Positions 7,608-15,994 of a DNA stretch of 64,000 nucleotides are shown piece after piece (position 1 is the stretch's first letter; each line of letters starts with the position of its first letter). The stretch lies in assembly GCF_014836875.1 (NCBI RefSeq), contig NZ_JACSQC010000009.1:35529-99528 (forward strand). Direction: 5' to 3'. This DNA is from Arthrobacter pullicola. GTDB lineage: Bacteria; Actinomycetota; Actinomycetes; Actinomycetales; Micrococcaceae. Both the position numbers and the translations under genes were made by a program. Under the pieces are notes generated by a model. That model ran no database searches. It was given only the letters and a program-made list of their open reading frames with translations, and was not told the origin of the DNA.

Positions 7608-8978
7608 GTGATTCTCCCTCACCGCGCTCGACGACGAGCTCCCATCCGCGTAGCCCTCACCGGGGCCAACGGCGGTTACGGGCGCACGTTCCTTGCCCAG
7701 CTTGCCTGCACCCCCGAAATCCTGCCCGCCGTCCTGGTGGATCCGGATACCGCCGGCGTGCTGGCCATGCTCGAAGAACTGGGTATCCCCTCCTCCCGTG
7801 CCGCCGCATCCAGCGGCCCGGCACAGACCGCGGAAATTACTGCCAGCGGCCGCATCGCCCTGGTCGGTTCCCTGGACGCCCTCGACTGGGCCGGCATCGA
7901 CGTCCTGGTCGAGGCCTGCGGCCGGGTCGGGGCCGGCGCCGCCTATGCCGAGGCAGCACTGGAGAACAACACCCATGTGGTGATGGTCAGCAAAGAGGTG
8001 GACACCGTTGTCGGCGTCGAACTCAGCGCCCGTGCGGCGGACAAGGGGCTCAGCTATCTCCCGGGCGACGGCGACCAGCCGGCCAACCTGCTGCGCCTGG
8101 TCGACTGGGTCAGCGCCGTCGGGCTGGACATCGTGGCCATCGGCAAGGCGGGGGAATACGACCTCGCGTTCGACCCCGCAACCGGCCGGGTGAGCCAGGC
8201 GGGCGAAAGCATCGATGCCCCGCAGCTGACCGGGCTGCTGGAACTTGGCAGCAGTATTACCGACACCCTGGACCAGCGGGCCGAAGCAGTCAGCCCGCTC
8301 AAGCGCGCAGCAGCAGCTGACTCGTGCGAAATGACGGTTGTCGCCATGCGCACCGGCATGATGGCCGACGTCGAGGCCATGCATTACCCCGTGGCCCGGA
8401 TCAATGAACTTGCCGACATCTACGCCGCACGCGAAGACGGCGGCATCCTGGCGGGCGACGGCGTGGTGGACGTTTTCTCCGCCCTCCGGCTGCCGGGTGA
8501 GGCGAGCTTCGCCGGCGGCGTCTTCGCCATCGTCCGCACCGGCGATCCTGTCACCTGGGAAATCCTGCGCGGCAAGGGCCACGTCGTCAGCCGCGACGGC
8601 AGGTACGCCTGCATTTACTGGCCGTACCACTACATGGGCGTGGAGACCCCGCTCACGGTGCATGCCGCCGTCGAACTGGTGGAGGCTCCGCCGGCGGTGC
8701 CGGGCATGATCCTCGCGGGCCGTGCCCTGCGCGACCTGCCGGCCGGGACTGACCTGGCCGTAGCGGGACATCACCACGAAATTGACTCAGTTGCACCCGT
8801 GATGATCGCTTCCGACCCCGCGGCCTCCCCGTTCTACCTGCTCGACGGCGCCCGCCTGATCCGGCCGGTTGCCAAGGGCAGCCTGATCGGCTTTGCCGAT
8901 GTGGAAGGCGTGGACGCCGGAGCCCTCACCCTGTACCTCGCGGGAGCCTCCCGCGGACGAACCACCCGATCGGAGTAA
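7608..8978 (+). CDS. Homoserine dehydrogenase-like oxidoreductase with C-terminal SAF domain
   Basis: 456 aa from a GTG at 7608; upstream in-frame codons read through promoter sequence. N-terminal Rossmann fold (PIRVALTGANGGYGRTFL, about residues 11-28), a homoserine-dehydrogenase-like middle (VVMVSKEVDTVVG, LSYLPGDGDQPANLLRLVDW), and a C-terminal SAF-like region (AGRALRDLPAGTDL). This is the COG4091 type. Next to OtnK/OtnC-like genes it may be the NAD(P)-dependent step that oxidises a four-carbon acid sugar; that is inference. It is probably co-transcribed with the permease 57 bases downstream. Confidence 0.75.
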   Translation: MILPHRARRRAPIRVALTGANGGYGRTFLAQLACTPEILPAVLVDPDTAGVLAMLEELGIPSSRAAASSGPAQTAEITASGRIALVGSLDALDWAGIDVLVEACGRVGAGAAYAEAALENNTHVVMVSKEVDTVVGVELSARAADKGLSYLPGDGDQPANLLRLVDWVSAVGLDIVAIGKAGEYDLAFDPATGRVSQAGESIDAPQLTGLLELGSSITDTLDQRAEAVSPLKRAAAADSCEMTVVAMRTGMMADVEAMHYPVARINELADIYAAREDGGILAGDGVVDVFSALRLPGEASFAGGVFAIVRTGDPVTWEILRGKGHVVSRDGRYACIYWPYHYMGVETPLTVHAAVELVEAPPAVPGMILAGRALRDLPAGTDLAVAGHHHEIDSVAPVMIASDPAASPFYLLDGARLIRPVAKGSLIGFADVEGVDAGALTLYLAGASRGRTTRSE

Positions 8979-9035
8979 ATCAATGACGTTCTTTACTTCC
9001 CCCGCCCCCGGGCTCGTCTCCTTTGAGCGCGCGGC

Positions 9036-10391
9036 ATGAGCCCCGAGATTATTGCCCTCATTGGGCTCGCGGCAGTTTTCACCATCTCCTCTGTCCGCAA
9101 CGTGCACATGGGTGCACTGGCTCTCGTGGCCGCTTTCATTATCGGCATCGGCGTCGTCGGCGAAAGCCTGAAGGACGTCCTTGGCGGTTTCCCCGTGGAT
9201 GCCCTGATCATCCTGGTGGGCATCACCTATCTCTTCGGGCTGGCGCACGAAACGGGCACGATTAAGTGGCTTGTTGACCGTTCCCTGGACCTCATCGGCG
9301 ACAGGGTTGCACTGCTTCCCTGGGGCCTTTGGGCCATTGCAACGGCGGTTGCCTGCATGGGCACCTCCCACGCTGCATTCGCCGTCGTCCCCATTGCGAT
9401 GACGCTGGCACACAGCCACAGGATCAACTCCACCATGATGGGCATCGCCATGAGTTCGGCGATTGTCGGCGGCGCGCTGGCACCCACCAGCATCGTCGGC
9501 ATCACCGTGCAGACGGTTGCCTCCGAAGCCAACGTTCCCTATAACGCGGCGCTGATGTTCGGCCTCTCCATCGGGGTCAACGCACTCGTCGTCCTGATTG
9601 CCTTCTTTATGTTCGGCGGGCGTGAACTGATTGCCCGCACCCGGGCCGGCTCGGCCGGCCGCAGCGGCTCCACCGGTGAAGGCCCGTCCTCCGGCGGCAC
9701 CCGCAGCGCCAGCGGCGGCACCCTGACACTGTCCCGCACCGAAGCCCAGGTTCAGGCTCCGGCGCGTCCGAAGCTGGAACCCATGCAGCTGCTCGTCATC
9801 ATCTCCATCTTCGTGCTCGTGGGCGGGTTCTTCACCCTGACCCAGCTCGACGTCGACGTGAACCTGGGCGTGGTGGCGCTGACCATCGCCGTCATCCTCT
9901 CCCTGGTGGATCCGGGCGTGGGACGCAAGGCAATCGCACGCATCGACTGGAGCACCACTCTGCTGCTCGGCGGCATCATCACCTACGTGGCGGTCCTGAC
10001 CCGCCTCGGCGCCATTGACCAGCTCGGCGAAGCAGCCCGCTCGGTGAGCCAGCCGCTCCTCGCAGCATTCGTCATCTGCGTCATCGCGGCACTGGTCTCT
10101 GCCTTCGCATCGACCATCGGCATCATCGGTGCGCTGATCCCGCTCGCGGTTCCGCTCCTGGTTCCCGGCGGCGGACTGGAGATGACAGGTTTCATCTACG
10201 CGCTGGCAATCTCGGCGTCCCTGGTGGACTGCGCACCCTTTGGCACAACCGGCGCCACGATTGTTGCCTCGACCGTGGAAGAACACCGCTCCACGGTGAA
10301 CAAGCACCTCACCATCTGGGGTCTGTCGATGGTGATCATTGGACCGGTCATTACCCTCGGGGTCCTCGTGGTTCCGTTCCTCTGGGCCTAG
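9036..10391 (+). CDS. MatC-like / SLC13-type carboxylate permease
   Basis: 451 aa with about 11-12 hydrophobic segments. Two halves of the ion-transporter fold are separated by a Gly/Ser/Arg-rich cytoplasmic loop near residues 200-245. GMGTSHAAF-like and APTSIVGITVQTVA re-entrant motifs are present. The family (malonate/dicarboxylate carrier MatC and relatives) imports organic acids. Its place after the oxidoreductase gene, within the otn-like locus, suggests uptake of the acid sugar. A strong terminator follows 40 bases after the stop. Confidence 0.8.
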   Translation: MSPEIIALIGLAAVFTISSVRNVHMGALALVAAFIIGIGVVGESLKDVLGGFPVDALIILVGITYLFGLAHETGTIKWLVDRSLDLIGDRVALLPWGLWAIATAVACMGTSHAAFAVVPIAMTLAHSHRINSTMMGIAMSSAIVGGALAPTSIVGITVQTVASEANVPYNAALMFGLSIGVNALVVLIAFFMFGGRELIARTRAGSAGRSGSTGEGPSSGGTRSASGGTLTLSRTEAQVQAPARPKLEPMQLLVIISIFVLVGGFFTLTQLDVDVNLGVVALTIAVILSLVDPGVGRKAIARIDWSTTLLLGGIITYVAVLTRLGAIDQLGEAARSVSQPLLAAFVICVIAALVSAFASTIGIIGALIPLAVPLLVPGGGLEMTGFIYALAISASLVDCAPFGTTGATIVASTVEEHRSTVNKHLTIWGLSMVIIGPVITLGVLVVPFLWA

Positions 10392-10431
10392 GCCTAGATT
10401 CCCCGGACCGATCCCTGGTCCGGTAGACCGC

Positions 10432-10467
10432 AAAGGGCGGGCGCTGCTTTACGCAGCGCCCGCCTTT
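10432..10467 (+). terminator. Rho-independent terminator
   Basis: A GC-rich stem (AAAGGGCGGGCGCTGC / GCAGCGCCCGCCTTT, one bulged G) with a 5-base loop, followed by GTTTT. It ends the oxidoreductase-permease transcript. A smaller hairpin CCGGACC/GGTCCGG lies just before it (10404-10424). Confidence 0.85.
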
Positions 10468-10612
10468 GTTTTCGCTCCGGGCCCCGTCCCAGGCCCCGCC
10501 CCGGGCAGCACCCATCCTGACTAATCCTGCACACCCCTGCCAGCGGGGCAAGCTGCCCACAGTAGGACGCGATGCCGCCGGCCGCTGCGCTTCCCGGAGC
10601 CAAGCTGGGGGC

Positions 10613-10987
10613 ATGAAAGCCAAAGACGTTTTAGGCCGGACCGGTGAAGACCTTGCTGCGGACCACCTGGCCGCTGCCGGATATGACATCGTCGAGCGGA
10701 ACTGGCGTTGCCCGCAGGGCGAAATAGACCTCGTCGTCAGGGACGGAGCCGTCCTGGTGGTGGTGGAGGTCAAAACCCGGTCGTCGCTGAACTATGGGCA
10801 TCCGTTCGAGGCGGTCAGCTCCGCAAAGCTGGCCCGGCTGTATGTGCTGGCTGCCGCCTGGGCCCGGGCGCACCCGGCCGCCCCCAAGGACTGGCGCGTC
10901 GATGCCGTCTCCGTGCTGCTCCCGGGTCCCGCCGGCCCGGCAGCCAACCCGGACCCCGTCATCGAACACCTGAAAGGGATCGGCTGA
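10613..10987 (+). CDS. yraN: YraN / UPF0102 endonuclease-like protein
   Basis: 124 aa from the ATG at 10613. Small restriction-endonuclease-like fold: GRTGEDLAADHLAAAGYDIVERNWRCPQGEIDLVVRD gives the E...GEID active-site pattern, and VVVEVKTRS gives the E-V-K motif. The cellular role is not established, although the family is nearly universal and sits near competence genes. Its TGA overlaps the ATG of the downstream ComM-like gene (TGATG). It starts a yraN-comM-dprA operon. Confidence 0.93.
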   Translation: MKAKDVLGRTGEDLAADHLAAAGYDIVERNWRCPQGEIDLVVRDGAVLVVVEVKTRSSLNYGHPFEAVSSAKLARLYVLAAAWARAHPAAPKDWRVDAVSVLLPGPAGPAANPDPVIEHLKGIG

Positions 10988-12540
10988 TGGGGCTCGGACG
11001 CACCTACGCGGTGGGACTGACGGGCCTGGAAGGAAGAATTGTCGAGGTGGAGGCTGACATCGGCCAGAACCTTCCCGCCTTCATTCTGCTGGGCCTTCCC
11101 GACGCGTCCCTGAACGAGTCACGGGACCGGGTGAAATCGGCAGCAAAAAACTCCGGGCTTCCGCTGAGCCGGCGCAAGATCACGGTGAACCTCATGCCCG
11201 CTGATGTCCACAAGCGCGGCTCCGGCTTCGACCTGGCGATCGTTATGGCGGCGTTGGCGGCAGCGGGCGATGTGCGGGGCACAGACAGGACAGTGTTCCT
11301 TGCCGAGCTGGGACTGGACGGGAGGCTGCGTCCGCTGCGCGGCATCCTGCCCTCCGTCATGGCAGCCGTTGACGCCGGCTTCCAAGACATCGTGGTGGCA
11401 GAAGCCAACGGCGCTGAAGCTTCACTGGTTCCGTCTGCCCGGGTAGCCCGGTTCACATCCCTGGCCGCTGTTGCCCAGCGGTTCGGGGCCGACCCTGAAC
11501 AGCTCGTTTTTCCTGCCGAAACTCCCGCGGCCAAGCCCGGCGAGCGGACGGATGAGGGGCCCGCCCAGCCGCAGCACGGCGTCCCGGACCTCGCAGACAT
11601 CGCCGGCCAGTCCGGGGCCCGGTTCGCGCTGGAGGTCGCTGCAGCCGGTGCACACCACCTGCTGATGACGGGTCCGCCCGGAGCGGGAAAGACGATGCTG
11701 GCCGAACGGCTGCCCGGCCTGCTGCCGGATTTGGAAGACACCGCGGCGATGGAGGTCACGGCCATTCATTCACTCGACGTCCGGGGAGGTCCCTGCACCG
11801 GACTGATCCGCCGGCCGCCGTTCGAGAGTCCGCACCATACCGCCACCGCGGCGGCCGTGATCGGAGGAGGGGCAGGGATCCCGCGCCCCGGAGCCGCCTC
11901 CCGCGCCCACCGCGGAGTCCTCTTCCTGGACGAAGCACCCGAATACGAGGCACGGGTACTGGATGCCCTGCGCCAACCGCTGGAGAGCGGCACGCTGATA
12001 CTGCACCGTGCCGCCGGGACGGCTGTGTACCCTGCCCGCTTCCAGCTGGTCCTGGCTGCCAACCCCTGTCCCTGCGGACTGGCCAGCGGAAAGGGCATCA
12101 ACTGTACGTGCAGCGCACAGCAGCGGCGGCGCTACTTCGGCCGGCTCTCCGGACCGCTGCTGGACCGGGTGGACCTGCAGCTTGAGATCCGCCGCGTTTC
12201 GCTGCCGGAGTTCGCTGCGGCGGGCGAAGCGGAGAAAACGGCGGATGTTGCCCGGAGGGTGGTCCACGCGCGGCAACGCCAGCGGGAACGGCTCAGCCCG
12301 TGGGGCTGTGAGACCAACGCGGAGGTCCCGGGGCAGGTACTGCGCGGTGCGCTCAAGCCGCCGGGGAACGCCACCAAGGCCCTTGACCGCGCCATGGACC
12401 GGCAGTCCCTCACTGCCCGCGGATATGACCGGGTGCTGCGGGTGGCCTGGTCCATTGCCGATCTGGCGGGACATAACGGGCCCGACGCCGATGACATCGG
12501 TCAGGCCCTGGGCTTCCGGCAGCAGGCGGTGGCCGCATGA
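10987..12540 (+). CDS. comM: ComM/YifB-family Mg-chelatase-like AAA ATPase
   Basis: 517 aa from the ATG at 10987. N-terminal ChlI domain of the Lon-protease fold (GLPDASLNESRDRVKSA), then an AAA+ core with Walker A GPPGAGKTMLAERLPG (about 237-252), Walker B GVLFLDEAPE, and a C-terminal helical domain. Characterised ComM is a hexameric helicase that promotes branch migration during natural transformation. A Cys cluster (NPCPCG...CTCS, about 360-375) is typical. It overlaps dprA by 4 bases (ATGA), fitting a DNA-uptake/recombination operon. Confidence 0.95.
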   Translation: MGLGRTYAVGLTGLEGRIVEVEADIGQNLPAFILLGLPDASLNESRDRVKSAAKNSGLPLSRRKITVNLMPADVHKRGSGFDLAIVMAALAAAGDVRGTDRTVFLAELGLDGRLRPLRGILPSVMAAVDAGFQDIVVAEANGAEASLVPSARVARFTSLAAVAQRFGADPEQLVFPAETPAAKPGERTDEGPAQPQHGVPDLADIAGQSGARFALEVAAAGAHHLLMTGPPGAGKTMLAERLPGLLPDLEDTAAMEVTAIHSLDVRGGPCTGLIRRPPFESPHHTATAAAVIGGGAGIPRPGAASRAHRGVLFLDEAPEYEARVLDALRQPLESGTLILHRAAGTAVYPARFQLVLAANPCPCGLASGKGINCTCSAQQRRRYFGRLSGPLLDRVDLQLEIRRVSLPEFAAAGEAEKTADVARRVVHARQRQRERLSPWGCETNAEVPGQVLRGALKPPGNATKALDRAMDRQSLTARGYDRVLRVAWSIADLAGHNGPDADDIGQALGFRQQAVAA

Positions 12541-13796
12541 ACGCGGCTGTTCCCGGGATCCTGCTGGCACGGGCTGCCCTGTCCCGCCTCATTGAACCTT
12601 CTGACACCGTTGGCCAGGCGCTCGTTATGGCCGTGGGTCCTGAAGCCGCTGCACGGATCGCGTCCGGCCGGCAAATGCCCGGTGCCGCGGACCGCCGTGG
12701 CCTCAGCGCCCTTCTGGAGGAGAACGGCATCCGTGGATCGGAACAAACATTGAACGAGGCGCTCGGCCGCTGGCGCCCACGCGCCGCTGGCCTCGCCCCG
12801 GAGCGCGACCTGGCCACGGTCTCCCGGTTCGGCGGAACGTTGCTGGTGCCGGAGGACCACCGCTGGCCCGGGGCGCTGGATGAGCTGGGGCTGGGGACGC
12901 CGTTCTGCCTCTGGACCAGGGGAGGCACCGCCATCCCGCCTGCGGCTCAGTGCGTCGCGGTGGTTGGCTCCCGGGATGCCACTGCCTACGGACTCTCCGT
13001 GACCGGGGACCTTGCCGCCGGTCTGGTGCAGCGCGGCCGGACGGTCATCTCCGGAGGCGCCTACGGCATTGATGCGCAGGCGCACCGGTCGGCGCTCGCC
13101 GTGTCCGGCAGGGAGCCGGAGCCAGGAGAGCCTGCTCAGATTCCGACCCTCGCCGTGCTGGCCGGCGGGATCGACCGCTTCTACCCTGCGGGCAACGAGG
13201 ACCTGCTCCGCGCTGTGGTGGACCGGGGCCTCATCCTCAGCGAAGTTCCGCCCGGGTCGGCGCCCACGCGCTGGAGGTTCCTGCAGCGCAACCGGCTCAT
13301 CGCCGCCCTCAGCGCCGCCACCATCGTGGTGGAAGCACGCTGGCGTTCAGGTGCACTCAATACTGCCCATCACGCGGCCGGGCTGGGGCGCGGTGTTGGT
13401 GCTGTTCCGGGACCGGTGTACTCCGCCAATTCCGCCGGCTGCCATCGGCTGCTACGCGACGGCAGTGCGGTCTGCGTGACAGACGCCGCCGAGGTAGTGG
13501 AGCTCTCCGATCCTCTTGGTCTCCCGTCCGCGGAACCAGCCGGGCCGGGCGCCGGTCCGATCGAGAACAGGCCTGACAAACGGGCGGACCACGACGGCCT
13601 GGCAGTCGAAGACATCCTGCTGCTGGATGCCCTGCCGCTGCGTACCGGATCCCCGGTGGAGAAGCTGGCCATGGTCGCGGGCCTGGGTCTGCCGGCAGTG
13701 CGGGCCGGTCTGGCGCGCCTTGAACTCGAAGGCCTTGCCCGCCGCTCAAACACCGGCGCATGGCAGCGGGCAAGGCGAAGCGGCCCCGGCCGGTAA
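12537..13796 (+). CDS. dprA: DNA-processing protein DprA
   Basis: 419 aa. The extended Rossmann DprA core is clear: AVVGSRDATAYG (about residues 140-151), SGGAYGIDAQAH (172-183), LAGGIDRFYP, LSEVPPG and RFLQRNRLIAALS, then a C-terminal winged-helix region (VEKLAMVAGLGLPAVRAGLARLELEG). DprA loads RecA onto incoming ssDNA. The ATG overlaps the comM stop. A long N-terminal helical part of about 130 residues is normal for actinobacterial DprA. Confidence 0.96.
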   Translation: MNAAVPGILLARAALSRLIEPSDTVGQALVMAVGPEAAARIASGRQMPGAADRRGLSALLEENGIRGSEQTLNEALGRWRPRAAGLAPERDLATVSRFGGTLLVPEDHRWPGALDELGLGTPFCLWTRGGTAIPPAAQCVAVVGSRDATAYGLSVTGDLAAGLVQRGRTVISGGAYGIDAQAHRSALAVSGREPEPGEPAQIPTLAVLAGGIDRFYPAGNEDLLRAVVDRGLILSEVPPGSAPTRWRFLQRNRLIAALSAATIVVEARWRSGALNTAHHAAGLGRGVGAVPGPVYSANSAGCHRLLRDGSAVCVTDAAEVVELSDPLGLPSAEPAGPGAGPIENRPDKRADHDGLAVEDILLLDALPLRTGSPVEKLAMVAGLGLPAVRAGLARLELEGLARRSNTGAWQRARRSGPGR

Positions 13797-13891
13797 GCCG
13801 GGCGGAGAGAAACGCGTGACAGGAACAGATCCACCTGACGGGCATCCAACAACAAACCTGACGGTCATCCCACAACAAAAAGGACAGCAAC

Positions 13892-14416
13892 ATGCGGACC
13901 CACAAAGTAATCACCTCACCCCTGGGCATTCTCACCCTCGTGGCCGAAGATGCCGTGCTTATCGCAATCGAACCGGCGGCCCCGGACCCGGCCGCACCGG
14001 GAGCTGCCCGCTACGGGCTCTCTGCCGAGAACGGCTTTGAAGCGGTTGAACGCCAGCTCCAGGAATACTTCGAGGGACGGCGGTGCTGCCTCGACCTGCC
14101 GGCCAGCCAGCCAGGGACACCCTTTATGCAGCAGGTGTGGGCCACAGTCAGCTCCATCCCGTACGGCCAGACGCGCAGCTACAAGCAGCTGGCGCTGGAA
14201 CTCGGCGACGCAGCCAAGGCCCGCAGTGTCGGAGCAGCGCTGTCCCGCAACGCCCTGAACATCCTGGTGCCCACTCACAGGGTGGTCGGCACCCGCGGAG
14301 CCCTGACGGGATACTCCGGCGGGGTGGACGCCAAACGCGTCCTCCTCACGCTGGAAGCCAGCCCCGGCAACGAAGCGCTCCGCCAGCAGTGTTCCGGAGC
14401 CGGTGTGCCTGCTTGA
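13892..14416 (+). CDS. Ogt-like protein lacking the catalytic cysteine
   Basis: 174 aa with the full two-domain layout of O6-methylguanine-DNA methyltransferase: a ribonuclease-like N-terminus, then GTPFMQQVWATVSSIPYGQTRSYKQLA and a VGAALSRNALNILVP helix. The invariant PCHRV is PTHRV: codon 128 (14273-14275) is ACT, Thr, so the methyl-acceptor Cys is missing. The usual AANGRNP is also altered. It could be an alkyltransferase-like lesion-recognition protein (classic ATLs carry Trp here) or an inactivated gene. Its last codons and stop lie inside the left 33-bp repeat of the island. The ATG follows an AAGGAC Shine-Dalgarno. Confidence 0.85.
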   Translation: MRTHKVITSPLGILTLVAEDAVLIAIEPAAPDPAAPGAARYGLSAENGFEAVERQLQEYFEGRRCCLDLPASQPGTPFMQQVWATVSSIPYGQTRSYKQLALELGDAAKARSVGAALSRNALNILVPTHRVVGTRGALTGYSGGVDAKRVLLTLEASPGNEALRQQCSGAGVPA

Positions 14417-14419
14417 AGC
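14387..14419 (+). repeat. Left 33-bp direct repeat (attL-like)
   Basis: Identical over 33 bases to 25352-25384, starting CAGTGTTCCGG and ending TGCTTGAAGC; the flanking bases differ on both sides. It covers the last codons and stop of the Ogt-like gene, so insertion of the island left that reading frame closed. This is the left boundary of the catabolic island. Confidence 0.9.
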
Positions 14420-14496
14420 CCTGCTTGGCCTTTCTGATTCCTTTCCTGGAGCCGTCCGGAAAGTGCGAGCGTCGATGACCATCCGTGTGTTCCGTG

Positions 14497-14511
14497 CCGG
14501 AACAGTTCCGG
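14497..14511 (-). terminator. Small hairpin after the island operon
   Basis: A perfect inverted repeat CCGGAA/TTCCGG with a 3-base loop sits directly after the FGGY kinase stop on the minus strand. There is no following T-tract, so it is only a candidate terminator or 3'-end stabiliser for the long island transcript. Confidence 0.3.
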
Positions 14512-14512
14512 G

Positions 14513-15994
14513 TTAGCCGTTGACCCCGCCCGTTGCTGCCAGGACGTGTGAGATCTCCCGGGTTGCCGGATAGAGGGCGCGGTACAGCTGGTAGCGCTCG
14601 TTGTAGGCGTCTTCCAACGACGGGATGGGGACGACTGTCTGTGCTGGCGGGTTCCAGCCGTCGATACTGACGTCAGTGACGACGGCTGCCGCCAGGAGGG
14701 CCGCCCCGTAGCTGGCCCCGATCGTGATGGACGGGATGACCTGGGTCAGGCCGGTGACGTCGGAGACGATCTGTGCCCACAGGCCCCCTTGTGTACCTCC
14801 ACCTGCAGCGACAATGCGCTTGGGCCTTACGCCAGCGGCCACCATGGCTTCGACGTTGTGCCTCACTCCAAAGGCCGTCGCCTCCAAAGCTGCCCGGTAC
14901 AGATCCCCACGTGTGTGCGACAGCGTCAAACCGGCGATGACTCCCCGAGCAGCCGGATCCATGACGGGGGTGCGTTCACCGGCAAAGTACGGCAGCATCA
15001 GCAAGCCGCCGGCCCCGGGGCCCGAGCCGCGGGCTTCCGTCAGCAGATCGGCAAAATCCGGAGCTCCGAACAGGCCACGGAGCCAGCCTGTTATCGCACC
15101 GGATGTTGCCATGCCTCCGGCGAGGTTCCGGGTACCCGGGTATACACCGACGGTGCTCCAGAGGTTGGGTACGGTGACTCTTTCCTCTGTGGTCGCCACC
15201 AGGAACATCGTTGTGCCGTACATGAGCATCAGATCGCCGGGGTTCTGCGCCCCAACACTCACGGCCTCGGTCCAGGCATCAATGGTCCCTGCGATGACCG
15301 GAATCCCTGCAGGCAGCCCAGTCTCGGCTGATGCGTCCGCGGTGATCGTGCCCGCGGTCTCATTCGCCCAAAGCAGCGGCGGAAGATCGATGCCGGGTGC
15401 AATCAGGTCTGCCCACGGCCGGTACCAGCCCTGGGCTGCGGTGTCGTAGAGCGGTGTGCACTGGCTGGCGGAGTGATGGTCCAGGACATACTGGCCACTG
15501 AGCTTCCACACGAGCCACGAGCTGGGCATGAACAGCCGGCGTGCCCGTTCCATCACCGCTGGTTCGTTGCCGGCCAGCCACGCCAGTTTCGGCCCGACGG
15601 CTTGGGAAGAGAGCGCGGAACCGGTTCGTTCCATGATCGCCGAGGCACCCAGCTGCTGGCTGAGGGCCTCGATTTCGGCGGTAGCGCGGGTGTCGACTCC
15701 GTACAGAATGGCCGGACGCAGGGGAATCCCGCTGTCGTCGGTGACGAGCACGCAGGGCCCCATGCCGCTGACCCCAACTGCGCGGATGTCAGCATTCGTC
15801 CCAGAGGTAAGCTCCTTGGCGATCGAGGAGAACTCCTCCCACCATTCATCGGCGCCCATTTCCACCCAGCCAGGGCGGGGACGTGACACCTCGTGGGTGC
15901 GTACGGCGGTGGCCAGGATGGTTCCGTCATCGCTGACCAGTACGCCCTTACTGCTGGAGGTGCCAATATCGACACCTATTACCGCTGCTGTCAT
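14513..15994 (-). CDS. FGGY-family carbohydrate kinase
   Basis: 493 aa. GVDIGTSSSKGVLVSDDG (about residues 6-23) is the N-terminal phosphate loop; MYGTTMFLV and AAGGGTQGGLWAQIVSDV are the C-terminal ATP-binding FGGY signatures. Asp in GTIDAWTEA is the likely catalytic base. It is closest in layout to xylulokinase/fuculokinase-type enzymes, which phosphorylate ketoses. Last gene of the island operon; its start overlaps the stop of the fucose-isomerase-like gene, so the ketose made by that protein is the obvious substrate (inference). Confidence 0.9.
   Translation of the reverse strand: MTAAVIGVDIGTSSSKGVLVSDDGTILATAVRTHEVSRPRPGWVEMGADEWWEEFSSIAKELTSGTNADIRAVGVSGMGPCVLVTDDSGIPLRPAILYGVDTRATAEIEALSQQLGASAIMERTGSALSSQAVGPKLAWLAGNEPAVMERARRLFMPSSWLVWKLSGQYVLDHHSASQCTPLYDTAAQGWYRPWADLIAPGIDLPPLLWANETAGTITADASAETGLPAGIPVIAGTIDAWTEAVSVGAQNPGDLMLMYGTTMFLVATTEERVTVPNLWSTVGVYPGTRNLAGGMATSGAITGWLRGLFGAPDFADLLTEARGSGPGAGGLLMLPYFAGERTPVMDPAARGVIAGLTLSHTRGDLYRAALEATAFGVRHNVEAMVAAGVRPKRIVAAGGGTQGGLWAQIVSDVTGLTQVIPSITIGASYGAALLAAAVVTDVSIDGWNPPAQTVVPIPSLEDAYNERYQLYRALYPATREISHVLAATGGVNG

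Noticed and set aside
8787..10433. A long minus-strand frame antisense to the permease
   Set aside because: Composition (His/Asp/Gly/Arg-rich, no hydrophobic pattern) is typical of an antisense shadow of a membrane-protein gene.
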